The position numbers and the translations under genes are program-made. This document shows, piece by piece, positions 33,440 to 46,104 of a DNA stretch of 64,000 nt (position 1 is its first letter; each line of letters starts with the position of its first letter). This DNA is from Yamagishiella unicocca (taxonomy: Eukaryota; Chlorophyta; Chlorophyceae; Chlamydomonadales; Volvocaceae), in assembly GCA_003116995.1 (NCBI GenBank), contig BDSL01000187.1, positions 25,572 through 89,571 on the forward strand, in the 5' to 3' direction. A model generated the notes under the pieces. The model worked only from the letters and a program-made list of their open reading frames with translations. It did no database searches and was not told the origin of the DNA.

Positions 33440-33775
33440 GAGAAGCTGAAGGCGGCCATCCACGACCTCTAGGAGCTGCTGCCGGGAGAGCCTGTGGTCG
33501 CGTTGGTTCGCTGTAGCAGAGGACCTGGCATCGCGCTGCGGGATGTGGCGGTAGCAGCGACGGCTTCCATGTGGCGCCTGTGATCGCAGCCGAAGGGTGG
33601 CGCGGTGCAATGTACTCGGGCCAGCCAAAGGATGTCACTGAAAACAGCACCTTTCCCATTCTGGCAGTGCTGTCCAAGGTCGGTGGTCTCCTCACGATGT
33701 ACGACACGTGCCCGAGGACGGGTGCGAAGAAGTGACACATTGCGTCGTTATTCGTTAATCTTTACATGTGTCAGG
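33440..33775 (+). repeat. Dispersed repeat family E (longest copy)
   Basis: It joins the 5' piece seen at 3155 and 27275 (KLKAAIHDL, stop, ELLPGEPVVALVRC, then RGPGIALRDVAVAA) to the 3' piece seen at 14945 (ENSTFPILAVLSKVGGLL, then RTGAKK before a stop). It shows that the scattered pieces belong to one element of at least 330 bp. An internal stop marks it as decayed. Confidence 0.5.
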
Positions 33776-34921
33776 ATCCAACCGGGCAAAAGCCCCAAAA
33801 GGGCTCCTCAGCCGCGAACCCTCGCAACTGCACGGAAGGTTGATATATTGTACGACTACATCCGGAGCATACCTGGCGAACGAACATAGCAAGGCGACCA
33901 CCCGGCCCACCCGCGACTAACTCAGGTTGGCGCGCTCCCTGGAGCAGACCTACACGCAGAACCGCCATCAGAATGCCGTAACTACACAGTAACAGCGACT
34001 GTTTCGGTATGGGAAGCAGGCCCCACCAAAATAAACGCTGCTGCTGTGTAGTTGGGTCTAATGCCGGTTACGCGTGCAGCCGCTAACAAACGAGCACACA
34101 GTCTAACAAACGTGCATCACTGCAACGTAATGGATCCTCGACATACGACCACGGACGGAACCACTGGGATCGCAGGTTTACGCATATGAAATTGTCGCCA
34201 GTACGACAGACGGACACCGCCAGCCAAGCAATGTTATGACGCACACCGTTGTGCGCAACATCACACACCAGTATTGCTACATACGAATTCGCATGACATG
34301 GCTCAGTCCCTAAGTGTGTAACCACGCAGGGCAGTCCTACGTACACCTGATGAGCGTCAGTACTATTAACAGTAAACCTAGCGCGCTGAAGGCTAACGGT
34401 AACTAAAGGTAGTAACGAGTGCAAACGCTTTGTAAAGCCCTGCGTTTCTACCAACCAGCTAGCACGAACCGCATGCGCCACTTGCTCAATCTATGTATGC
34501 ACCTATTCGCCTGACCGACGTATCCACGCAAGCATATACACTCAACAGATCCATCGGTGTGCGAGGCCGCAACCGGCACGTGGGACAGCATCGATCCGAG
34601 TTCGTGTCCCAGCCGCCTACCGGTATCCACCTACGAAACCAGGGCCGAGCCTAATAAAAGCCAAAATGCCGTGCCGCCAGCAGGCCATAGAAAACCGCTA
34701 ACCGCTAACAGCCGAAGTGGCCTAGGAGGTCAGCAGGATTCAGCCGGCCCTAAGTAACCGCTAACAGCTAACAGCCGAAACTACACAGTAAAACTATGTG
34801 CCAATACAAACACTTCGAATGCGGCTTACCGTGCCAACGCGTGTATCGTACACTATTAGTGAGGCATGCGCGCCAACAGATGACGGCCACAACCGTCGTA
34901 CTTGCGGCATCATGGTCGTAC
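33776..34921. other. No gene recognised
   Basis: A near-50% GC stretch with short open frames on both strands, without splice-consistent coding or motifs. Confidence 0.4.
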
Positions 34922-36712
34922 CGCACGTGCGGCGGGCCGGGCCGCCTTGTCACGCTTGGCCGCCAATGAGGCCGTGGGCCGCATGAAGCTTGGCACCACA
35001 GCTTCACCACTGCTGTTGCTGCCGTCCTTCTGCCGCCGCTGCAGCGGAGCGCGCGCAGTGCTGGGGTTTTGAGGAAGACCCGTGGATGCGAGGAAAAACC
35101 ATTTAGGACAGACGCTTAAAGATGCAAGTGTGCGTGGGGGGGTTAAAGGATAGTCCGTGTGTGTGAAACCGTGCAACGGCGGGGTCGGAGGGGTAATGGT
35201 GGGGATTGCGGGGAGGAGCGGGACGCGCCGCTCGCGCGAGGCAGGGAGGTCTGATGTCTGGTGAGTGAAGGGTGGTGAACTATAAGGCCCTCGGAGGCAG
35301 GGCGGCGAGGACCGGCGGTGTCGGACGCACACCCTACGCTTTGGACACAACGAAGCGCGCAAATGGACTGTTGACGAACAAAGCACAGCCTCCTAAACAC
35401 CAGCACGACAGTTAACCTTGTTAACCGAACACGTGCCGTACCTCTTCACGTCGTACACGGCGCCTCCTGGCGGGCCGCCTCGGCCCATGCTTGCGTAGGG
35501 CCCTGAGAGGCTGGGGACGGTCCGTGTGGTGGGGTGGTGGGGAGAGAAGACCCGGTTACGACGTGGGAGACGGAGTGGGGGTGGGGATAGGGGGGAGGCA
35601 CTGAGCTTGCAGCAGAGGGCGGCGCTAGGTGGCTTAAGCATGTGTGCGGGCGAGTCGCAGGGTGCCCAAAGCATCCCACAGGGAGGGAGGGGCAATACAC
35701 ACCGGCACTCACGCGCCTCCCTCCTCTCCCCTCCGCTCCCCCCCCCCGCCTCACTACACCTCTCAGCCGCACCATCGCCGCCCTCTGCTCCCAAACCCCC
35801 ACCGCATGAACATATTCACACACACACATTTACACATATCCACCTACCGCCTCCAGTCACCTCCCAGGCGCAAGCAACCCCCTGGCACAACCGCATGCCG
35901 TACGCTACATGGCCGCCAGGGCAAGTGCACCATGTGACAAGAAAACATACATAAAAAAACCCCATCCACACACCATGTATGTGGTCGCCGTAAAGGTAAG
36001 CACAAAAGCCCGCAAACTAAAACACAAAAAGGCACGAACACAAACACAAGCACGAACACTAGCACACGCACACGAACACAACGATGTCTCACCTCGCGGC
36101 GGTGTGCTGTACATCTGCTGCTGGGTCCGCGGGCCCCCACGCCGGCGACGTGAAGAAGCCGCCGTGACAGGCGGGGCTGGCAGGCGGCGTGGACGAAGAC
36201 GCCCAGCCGCTGCCGCCGCCGCCAGCGGAGCCATGGTGGCGAAGCCGCTGCTGCTGCTGGCGGCGCTGCCGAGACCTCGCCCCGAAAAGCCGCCCGCATG
36301 GGCCTGGGAGGAGTGGACGGTCGGAGTGCCGTACAGCCCGGCGTGGTGGCTGGCTCCGTAACCGCCGCCTCCACCTATGCCCGCCGCCGCGTGTGTGGGC
36401 GCCGGGCTGGCGCGGGAAGGAAGCTGCGAGAGGAAGGAGCAGCTCTCCTCGGTCTGCTGCACCTGCGCGGCCATCATGGCTGTTGCTGCCGCCATTGATG
36501 CGGATTGTTGCTGATGCTGTTGCTGCTGCTGTTGTTGTTGTTGCTGCTGTTGCTGCTGGAGGGCTGCGATGGCTGACTGGAGGTCAGCGGTGGTGAAGGC
36601 CGCCGGGCCGACGGGGGGCGTCGGGCCTGATGTGTGAAGTCGCTGTTGGTCGTGGATGGCGGCAAGGTGGACGCGGCCTTGAACGCCGACTGACGCATCA
36701 TGACGACCTTGG
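34922..36712 (-). CDS. Q-rich protein gene, partial, unknown family
   Basis: The largest exon runs from about 36712 to 36093 on the minus strand. It encodes FTTADLQSAIAALQ followed by a tract of more than ten glutamines, then SASMAAATAMMAAQVQQTEE, Gly/Ala-rich sequence, and QQQMYSTPPR before a gtgaga donor. Downstream candidates are an exon with SGPYASMGRGGPPGGAVYDV near 35447-35519, and RRQKDGSNSSGEAVV through AAKRDKAARPAARA at about 34923-35041, with cag and gtacga borders. Phases between the first and second exon do not match directly, so an exon is missing or misplaced. The DLQSAIAALQ plus poly-Q pattern is common in algal regulatory proteins, but no domain is recognised. Confidence 0.45.
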
Positions 36713-38267
36713 CGGTGATGCTCGAATGGGAAGGAGAGAAACTGGTCTGGAGGTTCCGGGTTCAGGTGCTCTCAGAGCTGCTCACGACGGCGGAGGATTC
36801 ACTAGCGAAGAGGAACGTGGTCACGTGCTGGCGGCCGAGGCGCGCAGAGGCGGCAGCTCCGGCGGCGGAGTCAGAACGCAGCAGCGGTCGGGATCACGAG
36901 AGCCGCCAGCAGCTCTTGGGTAATGGCTGGAACCGTGGGACCAAGCCGCACCGCGCGCGGCGGCGAGGCGGGGCAGGGCGACGCGAGCGTTCGGACTGCT
37001 GCCCTGTGCGCGCCTGCCCGCTCAAAAGGTGGAGGCCGAAAGCCGGGCCGGCAGGGCAACATGATGATCCTAGGTACTAAGCTTACATAAGCAAAAAAAA
37101 GCAAAGAGGTATTGACACGTTTCGGAACCGCGGACCGCTGCCCATAAATGAGGGCCGCCGCTCCGCCGACGGGCGGTTTTCCTTGAGTGACACGAGACCT
37201 TGGACTCGTACAATACGTTTTTTTGTCGATGAGGGCTCGCTGCTATGCGAAGGGATGCCTTATTTTGACGCGCAGCCCTCATCAAGGACATATGATTTAC
37301 GATGTGCGTTCAGACAGGACTCAGTGATGTGTGTCCGACAACCACCCAACAAGCCTGAACGTTGGCTTGTCAACAGGGCCTTAAAGCAGCTCACCAACTT
37401 CGTCACATTGGGACGTTTCAAATGGTAGGACTAGGCTGCGGAAACGTGACGGAAGGCCACCGCCTGGAAGTTTTTCAGAGGTTCTATCACTCTCCACAAA
37501 CTACGCAGCGACCCGTGGGTCAAGGATGCGTTCACCACAGGGAAACCAGTTCTCATGCAAGATTGATGGCGCGGCTTTCGTGAACGCCAATACAATAACG
37601 TAGAGTCTGTGCGGTTGACACATGTGCAATCAAAGCTCATTCCCAAAATCTGCGAATAGTTCAAAACGAAATTGTAATCCGGAATCACTCATGAAATCAG
37701 AAGCCAGGGCCAACCCAGTCAATATTATGTACAGCGCAAGCAGATGCCCTTCGCGGCACCCTATAAAGAATTATAGCCGCAAAAGCATTGGCCGCTGAGG
37801 CGACTGTGCACATCGCACAACGGCACGCATTCGCATTCCCGCGTAGGAGACGCTGATCGCCAGTGCGATGAACGCGGCAGCGTTCGCCTTCAATACTCTA
37901 CCACACCCTTGCCTGACCAGGAAGGCGCCCGACCATCGCGCAATTCAAAAAAGCCATTTCATGCCACTGTGTGTGCGGCCAGTGCGTTTCCTATTAGGGC
38001 TCCCGCTTTTGCAGCCGAGCAAGCCCTCCCCCCTAACCGCTCAGCCCAATGCTGGAGGGACGTTAACTTTTAAATGAAAATGCAGAAATGCACACACAAC
38101 GGCCCGCGCTGCTGATTTGGCGCAGCCACACGCCGCAAAATAACTCATGGTGTGGTAGGAAACGCCTATGGAAACAGCCACTTCACATAAGTGGTACTCC
38201 TTGGCCAGCCGCTCGGCTCGCATGATTTTCTTTTTGAGGACCAGCAACCTTCGCCTTACGCCTCGCG
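36713..38267. other. No gene recognised; possible 3' tail of the GRDP-like gene
   Basis: Immediately below 38268 another minus-strand frame (38041 to about 38300) reads GEVTRGVRRRLLVLKKKIMR, then AKEYHLCEVAVSIGVSYHTM. It may be a frame-shifted extension of the neighbouring gene. The rest (36.7-38.0 kb) is AT-richer and shows nothing recognisable. Confidence 0.35.
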
Positions 38268-41122
38268 TCACCTCGCCGCTCGCGTAACCTTCACCGCTGC
38301 CGCGACGGCCTTCACCACGGCGGCATCCCACGCCTCGCAGCAAAGCAGGGCCTGCAGATCCGGGCTGGCCGCCGGCTGCAATCCCACACCACCCACGCCG
38401 GCCCACGTCGCGCCCCGCGCGCCCGCCGCTGGAATGCAGTCGGACCAGAATGGGTGATCCGAGCGCATAGGCAAGTTGCGGAAGTTGCTGAACTCCGCAG
38501 CCCGCTTTGCAACGGCCTTGCCGAGGGCCTTGGCTGCCGCCGACTCACGTTTCGCCGTGGCCGCCACCGTCACCCCGCCACCGCGGCGCATGAACAGACG
38601 CGCAAGCACACGGCGGCCTGCCGGCAACGCGCCGTGCGCCGCACCTGCGGCCGCCGCTGCCACCGCCGTCGCCGTCAGCTCACGCTCCAGCATCCACAGC
38701 AGGTATCGAACATCACTGCCGGCCCGGGCCACACGCTCCGCCCCCCTGCCGCTGCCGCCCGCACCGTTCATGCGGGCGCCCGCACAGGACCGGTGGCGGC
38801 CGCAGCCCATGGCGCAGCCGGACGCATGCGCGGCCGTCGTCTGGTTGAACAGCGCCAGCACCTCGCTGCACAGCGGCAGCACCAGGGCCTCCACGGCAGC
38901 AGTGCCGGCCGCGGGGGCGGCATCGTCGCCGTTGGCGGAGCCGCAGCTGCTGGTGCTCATGGCACGCGCCTCGTCGGCCCCAGCCTGGAAGATGCGGTCC
39001 ACCGCGATGACGGCGGTGCCGTAGGCTGCCGCGCCGTACAAGTCCGGCGTCCGGGCACCGTCAAGGCTGGGCCCCATGGCCGCTGGTGCTTGCAAAGCGG
39101 CGGTGAAGACGCCGCTCTGCGGATTCTGCCGGTCCCGTGCAGGAGCCAGTCCGTAGCTGGACGCCCGGCGGCGGCGGCCCCACGGCATAGCCACCATAGC
39201 CATGACGTTCGCGACCTTTGCAAGCGGCGCGCTGGCGCTCTTGGCTGGGCTGCTGCTGCCCGCACCGCTTCCTCGAGGGAGGGGGCGGGATGCGAACACA
39301 GACCCGCTGGGGGCCGTCTGCCTATGCGCGCCCCCGTCGGAGCTACGAAGGCTGCAGGGGGGCTTGAGGATCACGGGCACACCCCGCTGCCCGCACTCGG
39401 CGCCCGTGATGTTGTTGTCGAAGCACTGCAGCAGCGGCCCCAGCTGCCTCACTAGCGTGTCCAGTGATGCGGCGCCGGGGCGTCGCACGGAGGCATCCAG
39501 GCAGACAGGAAGGGTTGCCGCGGTGGCGCTGGCTGTCGCCCACGTCATGTTGTACGGCTCGCCGAACTCCTCTTCGTACAGCTCTGCCGTTCGCCTGCAC
39601 GCAATAACGTGGTTGTGCGGGAAACGATGCTCAGCCTCAGAAGACCCGCTGCAGCGAGTGATGCAGTGAGCTTAGGCAAATCATGATGATACGTACAGAT
39701 GATACGTTTGGAATGTGTGGCCTGTCCTGGGTGCCGCCATCGGGGCGCTTCACTATCGCCGGTCAATCCCCTGTTATGAGGGGGGGTTCAAGGTATCAAC
39801 TCCCAACATCTCAGCATGCCCCAAGCACCGAGCCGACTTTGACGCTCATCTGTCAGAACGCCGGTTGCAGTGCCATGCTCCCACATAACAGAGCGGGAGC
39901 CCGCTCGTCCCACCTGGCGAGTACGGGGTCGTCCAGCGCTTGTACGACGGGGTCAAACGGGCAGCCCATGAGCAAGTCCATGTCCGCCAGGTAGGCGCCA
40001 CTGTGCGCCTTGTGGGCCCACCACACCAGCAGCACGTCGGGTGGGAACAGCAGCGCCTCGAACTGGTGACGCTGAGCAAGCAGGAGGAACTGGCAATATC
40101 TGCGGTGTGCGTGTAGAGCATGTGGCACACATGGGGGGGCGCCGGGTGGCTTGAGGGGCAGAAGCACCATGTGGGCGGAAGCAACCGGCTAGCGAGTTCC
40201 GGGCAAGCCTGATGCGCCAGACAGACAGAAAGGTTTTCGACATTCAAAGCACCTCCAGAGCGAGATGCTAGGTGACGGCTGCTCAAAGGGCAAGCGTGGC
40301 TGGCGACACGGAGCACTGGGCTGGATCCATGCTGGGTTGGATCCATGCTGGGTTGGATCCACGCTGGCCTGTCTGCAGGCTCACTGTAAGTAAGCTCCTG
40401 GTGCAATTCATGCACCTGTGGCAGTCATCATGCGTTCCATGACCGGACCCACCGTTCCACGGCTTTGTCGAAGTCCTTCGGGCTCCCAGTGAAGCCGTCC
40501 TGCACTAGCCTGCCCAGCAGCCAAGCGGCCTGGGGCAGGGCCGCCAGCAGCCTCCCCTGCATCTCCGCCTCCCATGCGGGAATCGGCCTGCATGACGCAT
40601 ACGACCGGCCGCCTCCGTGCTGTGCCAGCTGCGGCGGCCAGTACGGCTGTTGTGTACGAGGGGATGAGTGTGCTGAAGAGGAGCTTGGGCGGTGGCCCTC
40701 CTCCCCCATATCACCGTACGAGACATCACCGTACTGCCATGCCTACGTGGAGCGCAGTGGTGTGGGTGGCACGTTAGAGGAGAGGATTGGTAAGGAGAAG
40801 GATACTGTCGCTGACCGGCAGGATCCTGCCCACCTTGCTGGAAAGGGCCCCAACGTTGTCGGTGCCATCACTGAAGCCCAGCGCCTGTTCAGCGCCCACG
40901 TTCAGCAGCTCGGGCTCTCGGTCCGGGCCGGTGCTGAAGGAGACGGAAGTGCAGTCCTCGACGTAAGCGTGAATGTCGGTGGTGCGATGGAACATCCACA
41001 CCAGCGCGACATCAACCGGCGGCAACAGAGCTTCCCGCTTCTCTGGCTCGTCCAGAAATCGCATCAACAGGGGAAGCCAATCGTAGGAATAGCGTCGAAC
41101 AGCCAAACGCGCCCAAGCACCG
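38268..41122 (-). CDS. GRDP-like protein (DUF1399 repeats), 5' end missing
   Basis: Four minus-strand exons join in perfect phase: 41122-40834, 40556-40444, 40099-39914 and 39594-38268, giving about 637 residues after an unidentified N-terminal exon. Exon 1 carries RLAVRRYSYDWLPLLMRFLD and LLPPVDVALVWMFHR, then AYVEDC. Exons 2-3 give a second unit with AVERWV-RYCQFLLLAQRH, PPDVLLVWWAHKAHSGAYLA and DM. The junction to exon 4 gives ARRTAELYEEEFGEPYN. The pattern R-Y-x-x-x-WLPLL, then P-x-D-V-x-x-VW-x-x-H, then Y-x-x-D, and finally T-x-x-L-x-x-x-x-FGEPY, is the signature I know for glycine-rich-domain proteins (DUF1399) of plants and algae. The long last exon is Ala/Ser-rich and unlike the plant C-terminus. 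Function in the family is loosely tied to development and stress. Intact as read. Confidence 0.65.
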
Positions 41123-42945
41123 CTGTATAAGCCACCTGTAGTATGATACGGCACGATACGGGGTCAAAATCATTGACGGAATGCGCTATGTCGTCCATGC
41201 CGTCCATGTCGTCCAATGATTAGGACTGGCTGGGGTACCCATTTGCATGCCGCCTTTCCGGTGGACATGTGCTGCACTGATGGAGCATATAACGCTGAAG
41301 TTCGCGTTTGAGAGCAAGCAGGTGATAAACCTCAATCGGTAACGGTTGCATCGCCAGTGGACAACAAAGCAAAACAGAACAGACATAATGATGAATCCAA
41401 GGGGGAGGGGAATATTTACGGGACGTTAAAGAGGCCACCAGGCCTTGCTACGTCCGTATGTATCCTGCTGGTCATCCACGTGCAAGGAAAAGCCAGGCGC
41501 TGTGAGACCACTGCACTTCCTACTGGCACAGCCATGGGAGGCTGCCTAAGATATTTCGCAATATGCGGCTTCACCCAAGTGGAAGGAAAGCCATTCAGCG
41601 AAACATATCATAGCACCCGCATTATAGGGATAACGCCCAGCTCAAATTCCGGAGTATTCAGGATAAAAGCGACAACAGAATGTTTGGGCAGCTTCATTTA
41701 CAGTTTGACAGTAGCAATTGCAGTCGTCGAGGACCTGAGACGAACAAGCCAACACGCAACTTGCTGGCCAGCGGTGGCATGCATTCATAGCGTGATCATA
41801 GTAAAATCATAACAACTGCGTTGCATGCGCACCGTCGGGAGCCCCGCATCCGTAGCACCTAAAAAGCTACCATACGGAAGTCCCCACAGCCCTCCTTACC
41901 GGTGGGGAAAAGGTCCGCAGCAAGAAAAAGTCGGAGCAACGATGCCGCTTCGATTGTCAAGTCGACACTTAGGGCTTCCTTCACACGCGTTGCCATGCTC
42001 GTGTCCGCACTCGACTTGGGGACATATGACACTGGTTCAGGAGTATCAAGCATTACGATTGATCTTTCATACATTCATATATATACTTCAGCACAGGAAG
42101 CGCTGCATATCGGGTGCCGGCGGACCGGGCGCCGTACGCGCTCGTCCAGCCGGCCGACCCAGGGCGGACGCTCCGGCGGACGCGCCCTGTTTCGACCTGG
42201 CAACTCGCAGCTTCGGGCCGGCTCGCGCGGCATTCCGGCAGGGAACAACCTTCCTACGGAACTTTTTCGGGTCGCTCGAGCGTCGCAGGAGCTGTGGCTT
42301 TGTGGAGCGATGCACGTCCCATGGAGGCCAGGGAGGCCAGCAAAGCACTTTGGGCGGGCCAGGAGGCGCGCGGACGGCCACTCTGCCACTACTGTATGGC
42401 AATGCACTCGCCATTCCTCGCGAAAGTAAAAGCCGCGGGAAAGTAACGCTACACGAGCGTCCGTACAGGGCTTCTTTGCCAAGTCCAATCAGTATAATAC
42501 GTAAAGGGGTGAGACCCCTTCAGAGTCCGATGTGTTGCGGTCTGCGGTCAACATGCACAAGAGGAACGACTGTCGCTATCTCGGTGGCGTTGACGACCGC
42601 GGTTCTTGTAACGGCTGTTCATTGCATAGCGTTACACCTCTTCAGAAGGTGTAAGCTTGCAGCTTACTTGAGCTAGATGATCGTCGTCGATCCTAAGCGC
42701 GCGCGCGCGAGCCCACCCTAAGCGCCAGGAAGGGCTCGGACTACACTCAGTTACACTCAGTGAATGCTGCAGCTCGGGCGTGCACCATGTTCTCGTGCGT
42801 GCACCATGTTCTCGTGCAAGGCGCGGTGCTCGCGCTTTCATTGGGGGTTTTGCCCGCCCCCACAATCACAGCCCTTGCCGGCAGTCGCCCCCTGCGCCCC
42901 AGAGAGAACTTCTGCGCCCCATACAGCGGGGGGGCCGGCTTAGTC
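41123..42945. other. No gene recognised
   Basis: The upstream exon of the GRDP-like gene should lie here but was not found. At 41.4-42.1 kb the sequence is AT-richer, with a plus-strand 151-residue open frame and a minus-strand one (PEPVSYVPKSSADTSMATRV). Neither has recognisable motifs or confirmed splice sites. A (gc)n run sits at 42698-42710. Confidence 0.35.
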
Positions 42946-45577
42946 CCGCTTTCGGCGGTCCAGGCGCTCCCTTGCTGCTGGAGGGGCTGGGAGAGGGAAA
43001 GTGGCCGATTGTTGCGGTACGCGACCCTAGGCCACCGCCGCCGCGCCCAACTAGTACCTAGTATGATATTTGAGAGCTGGTGGGGTGCGGGGGGCTGGTC
43101 TGGCTTTAACCAGGAGAGCAAACCCGCTTTCGGCGGTCCAGGCGCTCCCTTGCTGCTGGAGGGGCTGGGAGAGGGAAAGTGCCCGATTGTTGCCGTACGC
43201 GACCCTAAGCCACCGCCGCCGCTCCCAACTAGTGCCTCGTATGATATTTGAGAGCTGGTGGGGCGCGGGGGGCTGGCCTGGCTTTAACCAGGAGAGCAAA
43301 CCCGCTTTCGGCGGTCCAGGCGCTCCCTTGCTGCTGGAGGGGCTGGGAGAGGGAAAGTGCCCGATTGTTGCCGTACGCGACCCTAGGCCACCGCCGCCGC
43401 TCCCAGCTAGTGCCTAGTATGATATTTGAGAGTTGGTGGGGCGCGGAGGGCTGGCCTGGCTTTAACCAGGAGAGCAAACCCGCTTTCGGCGGTCCAGGCG
43501 CTCCCTTGCTGCTGGAGGGGCTGGGAGAGGGAAAGTGCCCGATTGTTGCCGTACGCGACCCTAGGCCACCGCCGCCGCTCCCAACTAGTGCCTAGTATGA
43601 TATTTGAGAGTTGGTGGGGCGCGGGGGGCTGGCCTGGCTTTAACCAGGAGAGCAAACCCGCTTTCGGCGGTCCAGGCGCTCCCTTGCTGCTGGAGGGGCT
43701 GGGAGAGGGAAAGTGCCCGATTGCTGCCGTACGCGACCCTACGCCACCGCCGCCGCGCCCAACTAGTGCCTCGTATGATATTTGAGAGCTGGTGGGACGC
43801 GGAGGGCTGGCCTGGCTTTAACCAGGAGAGCAAACCCGCTTTCGGCGGTCCAGGCGCTCCCTTGCTGCTGGAGGGGCTGGGAGAGGGAAAGTGCCCGATG
43901 GCTGCCGTACGCGACCCTAGGCCACCGCCGCCGCGCCCAGCTAGTGCCTAGTATGATATTTGAGAGTTGGTGGGGCGCGGAGGGCTGGCCTGGCTTTAAC
44001 CAGGAGAGCAAACCCGCTTTCGGCGGTCCAGGCGCTCCCTTGCTGCTGGAGGGGCTGGGAGAGGGAAAGTGCCCGATTGCTGCCGTACGCGACCCTACGC
44101 CACCGCCGCCGCGCCCAGCTAGTGCCTAGTATGATATTTGAGAGTTGGTGGGGCGCGGAGGGCTGGCCTGGCTTTAACCAGGAGAGCAAACCCGCTTTCG
44201 GCGGTCCAGGCGCTCCCTTGCTGCTGGAGGGGCTGGGAGAGGGAAAGTGCCCGATTGTTGCCGTACGCGACCCTAGGCCACCGCCGCCGCTCCCAGCTAG
44301 TGCCTAGTATGATATTTGAGAGTTGGTGGTACGCGGGGGGCTGGCCTGGCTTTAACCAGGAGAGCAAACCCGCTTTCGGCGGTCCAGGCGCTCCCTTGCT
44401 GCTGGAGGGGCTGGGAGAGGGAAAGTGCCCGATTGTTGCCGTACGCGACCCTAGGCCACCGCCGCCGCTCCCAGCTAGTGCCTAGTATGATATTTGAGAG
44501 TTGGTGGGGCGCGGAGGGCTGGCCTGGCTTTAACCAGGAGAGCAAACCCGCTTTCGGCGGTCCAGGCGCTCCCTTGCTGCTGGAGGGGCTGGGAGAGGGA
44601 AAGTGCCCGATTGTTGCCGTACGCGACCCTAAGCCACCGCCGCCGCTCCCAGCTAGTGCCTCGTATGATATTTGAGAGCTGGTGGGGCGCGGGGGGCTGG
44701 CCTGGCTTTAACCAGGAGAGCAAACCCGCTTTCGGCGGTCCAGGCGCTCCCTTGCTGCTGGAGGGGCTGGGAGAGGGAAAGTGCCCGATTGTTGCCGTAC
44801 GCGACCCTAGGCCACCGCCGCCGCTCCCAGCTAGTGCCTAGTATGATATTTGAGAGTTGGTGGGGCGCGGAGGGCTGGCCTGGCTTTAACCAGGAGAGCA
44901 AACCCGCTTTCGGCGGTCCAGGCGCTCCCTTGCTGCTGGAGGGGCTGGGAGAGGGAAAGTGCCCGATGGCTGCCGTACGCGACCCTAGGCCACCGCCGCC
45001 GCGCCCAGCTAGTGCCTAGTATGATATTTGAGAGTTGGTGGGGCGCGGAGGGCTGGCCTGGCTTTAACCAGGAGAGCAAACCCGCTTTCGGCGGTCCAGG
45101 CGCTCCCTTGCTGCTGGAGGGGCTGGGAGAGGGAAAGTGCCCGATGGCTGCCGTACGCGACCCTAGGCCACCGCCGCCGCGCCCAGCTAGTGCCTAGTAT
45201 GATATTTGAGAGTTGGTGGGGCGCGGAGGGCTGGCCTGGCTTTAACCAGGAGAGCAAACCCGCTTTCGGCGGTCCAGGCGCTCCCTTGCTGCTGGAGGGG
45301 CTGGGAGAGGGAAAGTGCCCGATTGCTGCCGTACGCGACCCTAGGCCACCGCCGCCGCTCCCAGCTAGTGCCTAGTATGATATTTGAGAGTTGGTGGGGC
45401 GCGGAGGGCTGGCCTGGCTTTAACCAGGAGAGCAAACCCGCTTTCGGCGGTCCAGGCGCTCCCTTGCTGCTGGAGGGGCTGGGAGAGGGAAAGTGCCCGA
45501 TTGCTGCCGTACGCGACCCTAGGCCACCGCCGCCGCGCCCAACTAGTGCCTAGTATGATATTTGAGAGCTGGTGGGG
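42946..45577. repeat. 178-bp satellite, about 14.8 copies
   Basis: The period is exactly 178 bp throughout, without indels. Each unit has 'ctttcggcggtccaggcgct', 'ggggctgggagagggaaagt', 'gccgtacgcgacccta' and an AT-rich 'tagtatgatatttgagag', then 'ggcctggctttaaccaggag'. Copies differ at a few linked sites. It begins within 'cttagtcccgctttcggcgg' and breaks off at 'ggtggggc' before the 64-bp array. Open frames of 82-119 residues on both strands are by-products of the repeat: 178 is not a multiple of 3. Confidence 0.97.
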
Positions 45578-45611
45578 CAGGATTTCATTCTGCGGAACCA
45601 GCCCTTCATCA

Positions 45612-46104
45612 GGTTACACGAAGTGCAAGTCGCGCGCCTGCCAGGGATCCACACAGCGGCCCCGGCCCTTCATTTGATCACACGCAGCGCAAGTCGCGCG
45701 CCTTCCAGGGATTCACACAGCGGCCCCGGTCCTTCATCAGATCACACGCAGCGCAAGTCGCGCGCCTTCCAGGGATTCACACAGCGGCCCCGGCCCTTCA
45801 TTTGATCACACGCAGCGCAAGTCGCGCGCCTTCCAGGGATTCACACAGCGGCCCCGGCCCTTCATTTGATCACACGCAGCGCAAGTCGCGCGCCTTCCAG
45901 GGATTCACACAGCGGCCCCGGTCCTTCATCAGATCACACGCAGCGCAAGTCGCGCGCCTTCCAGGGATTCACACAGCGGCCCCGGTCCTTCATCAGATCA
46001 CACGCAGCGCAAGTCGCGCGCCTTCCAGGGATTCACACAGCGGCCCCGGCCCTTCATCTGATCACACGCAGCATAAGTTGCGCGCCTTCCAGGGATTCAC
46101 ACAA
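45612..46104. repeat. 64-bp satellite, about 8 copies, next to the Crypton-like gene stop
   Basis: Units of 64 bp start at 45676, 45740, 45804, 45868, 45932, 45996 and 46060, with an imperfect first unit from 45612. The core is 'gatcacacgcagcgcaagtc' followed by 'gcgcgccttccagggattca'. Two alternating end forms, 'cttcatttgatc' and 'cttcatcagatc', occur. The last unit runs up to the stop codon (46105-46107) of the minus-strand recombinase gene, so the array forms its 3' flank. Confidence 0.95.

Noticed and set aside
43051..45677. Many open frames of 82-119 residues on both strands at 178-bp spacing
   Set aside because: They are produced by the satellite itself. The period is not divisible by three, both strands are open alike, and no start or splice context fits.
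45612..46104. Possible CRISPR-like array
   Set aside because: Units are contiguous 64-bp tandem repeats with no unique spacers, in a nuclear eukaryotic context.
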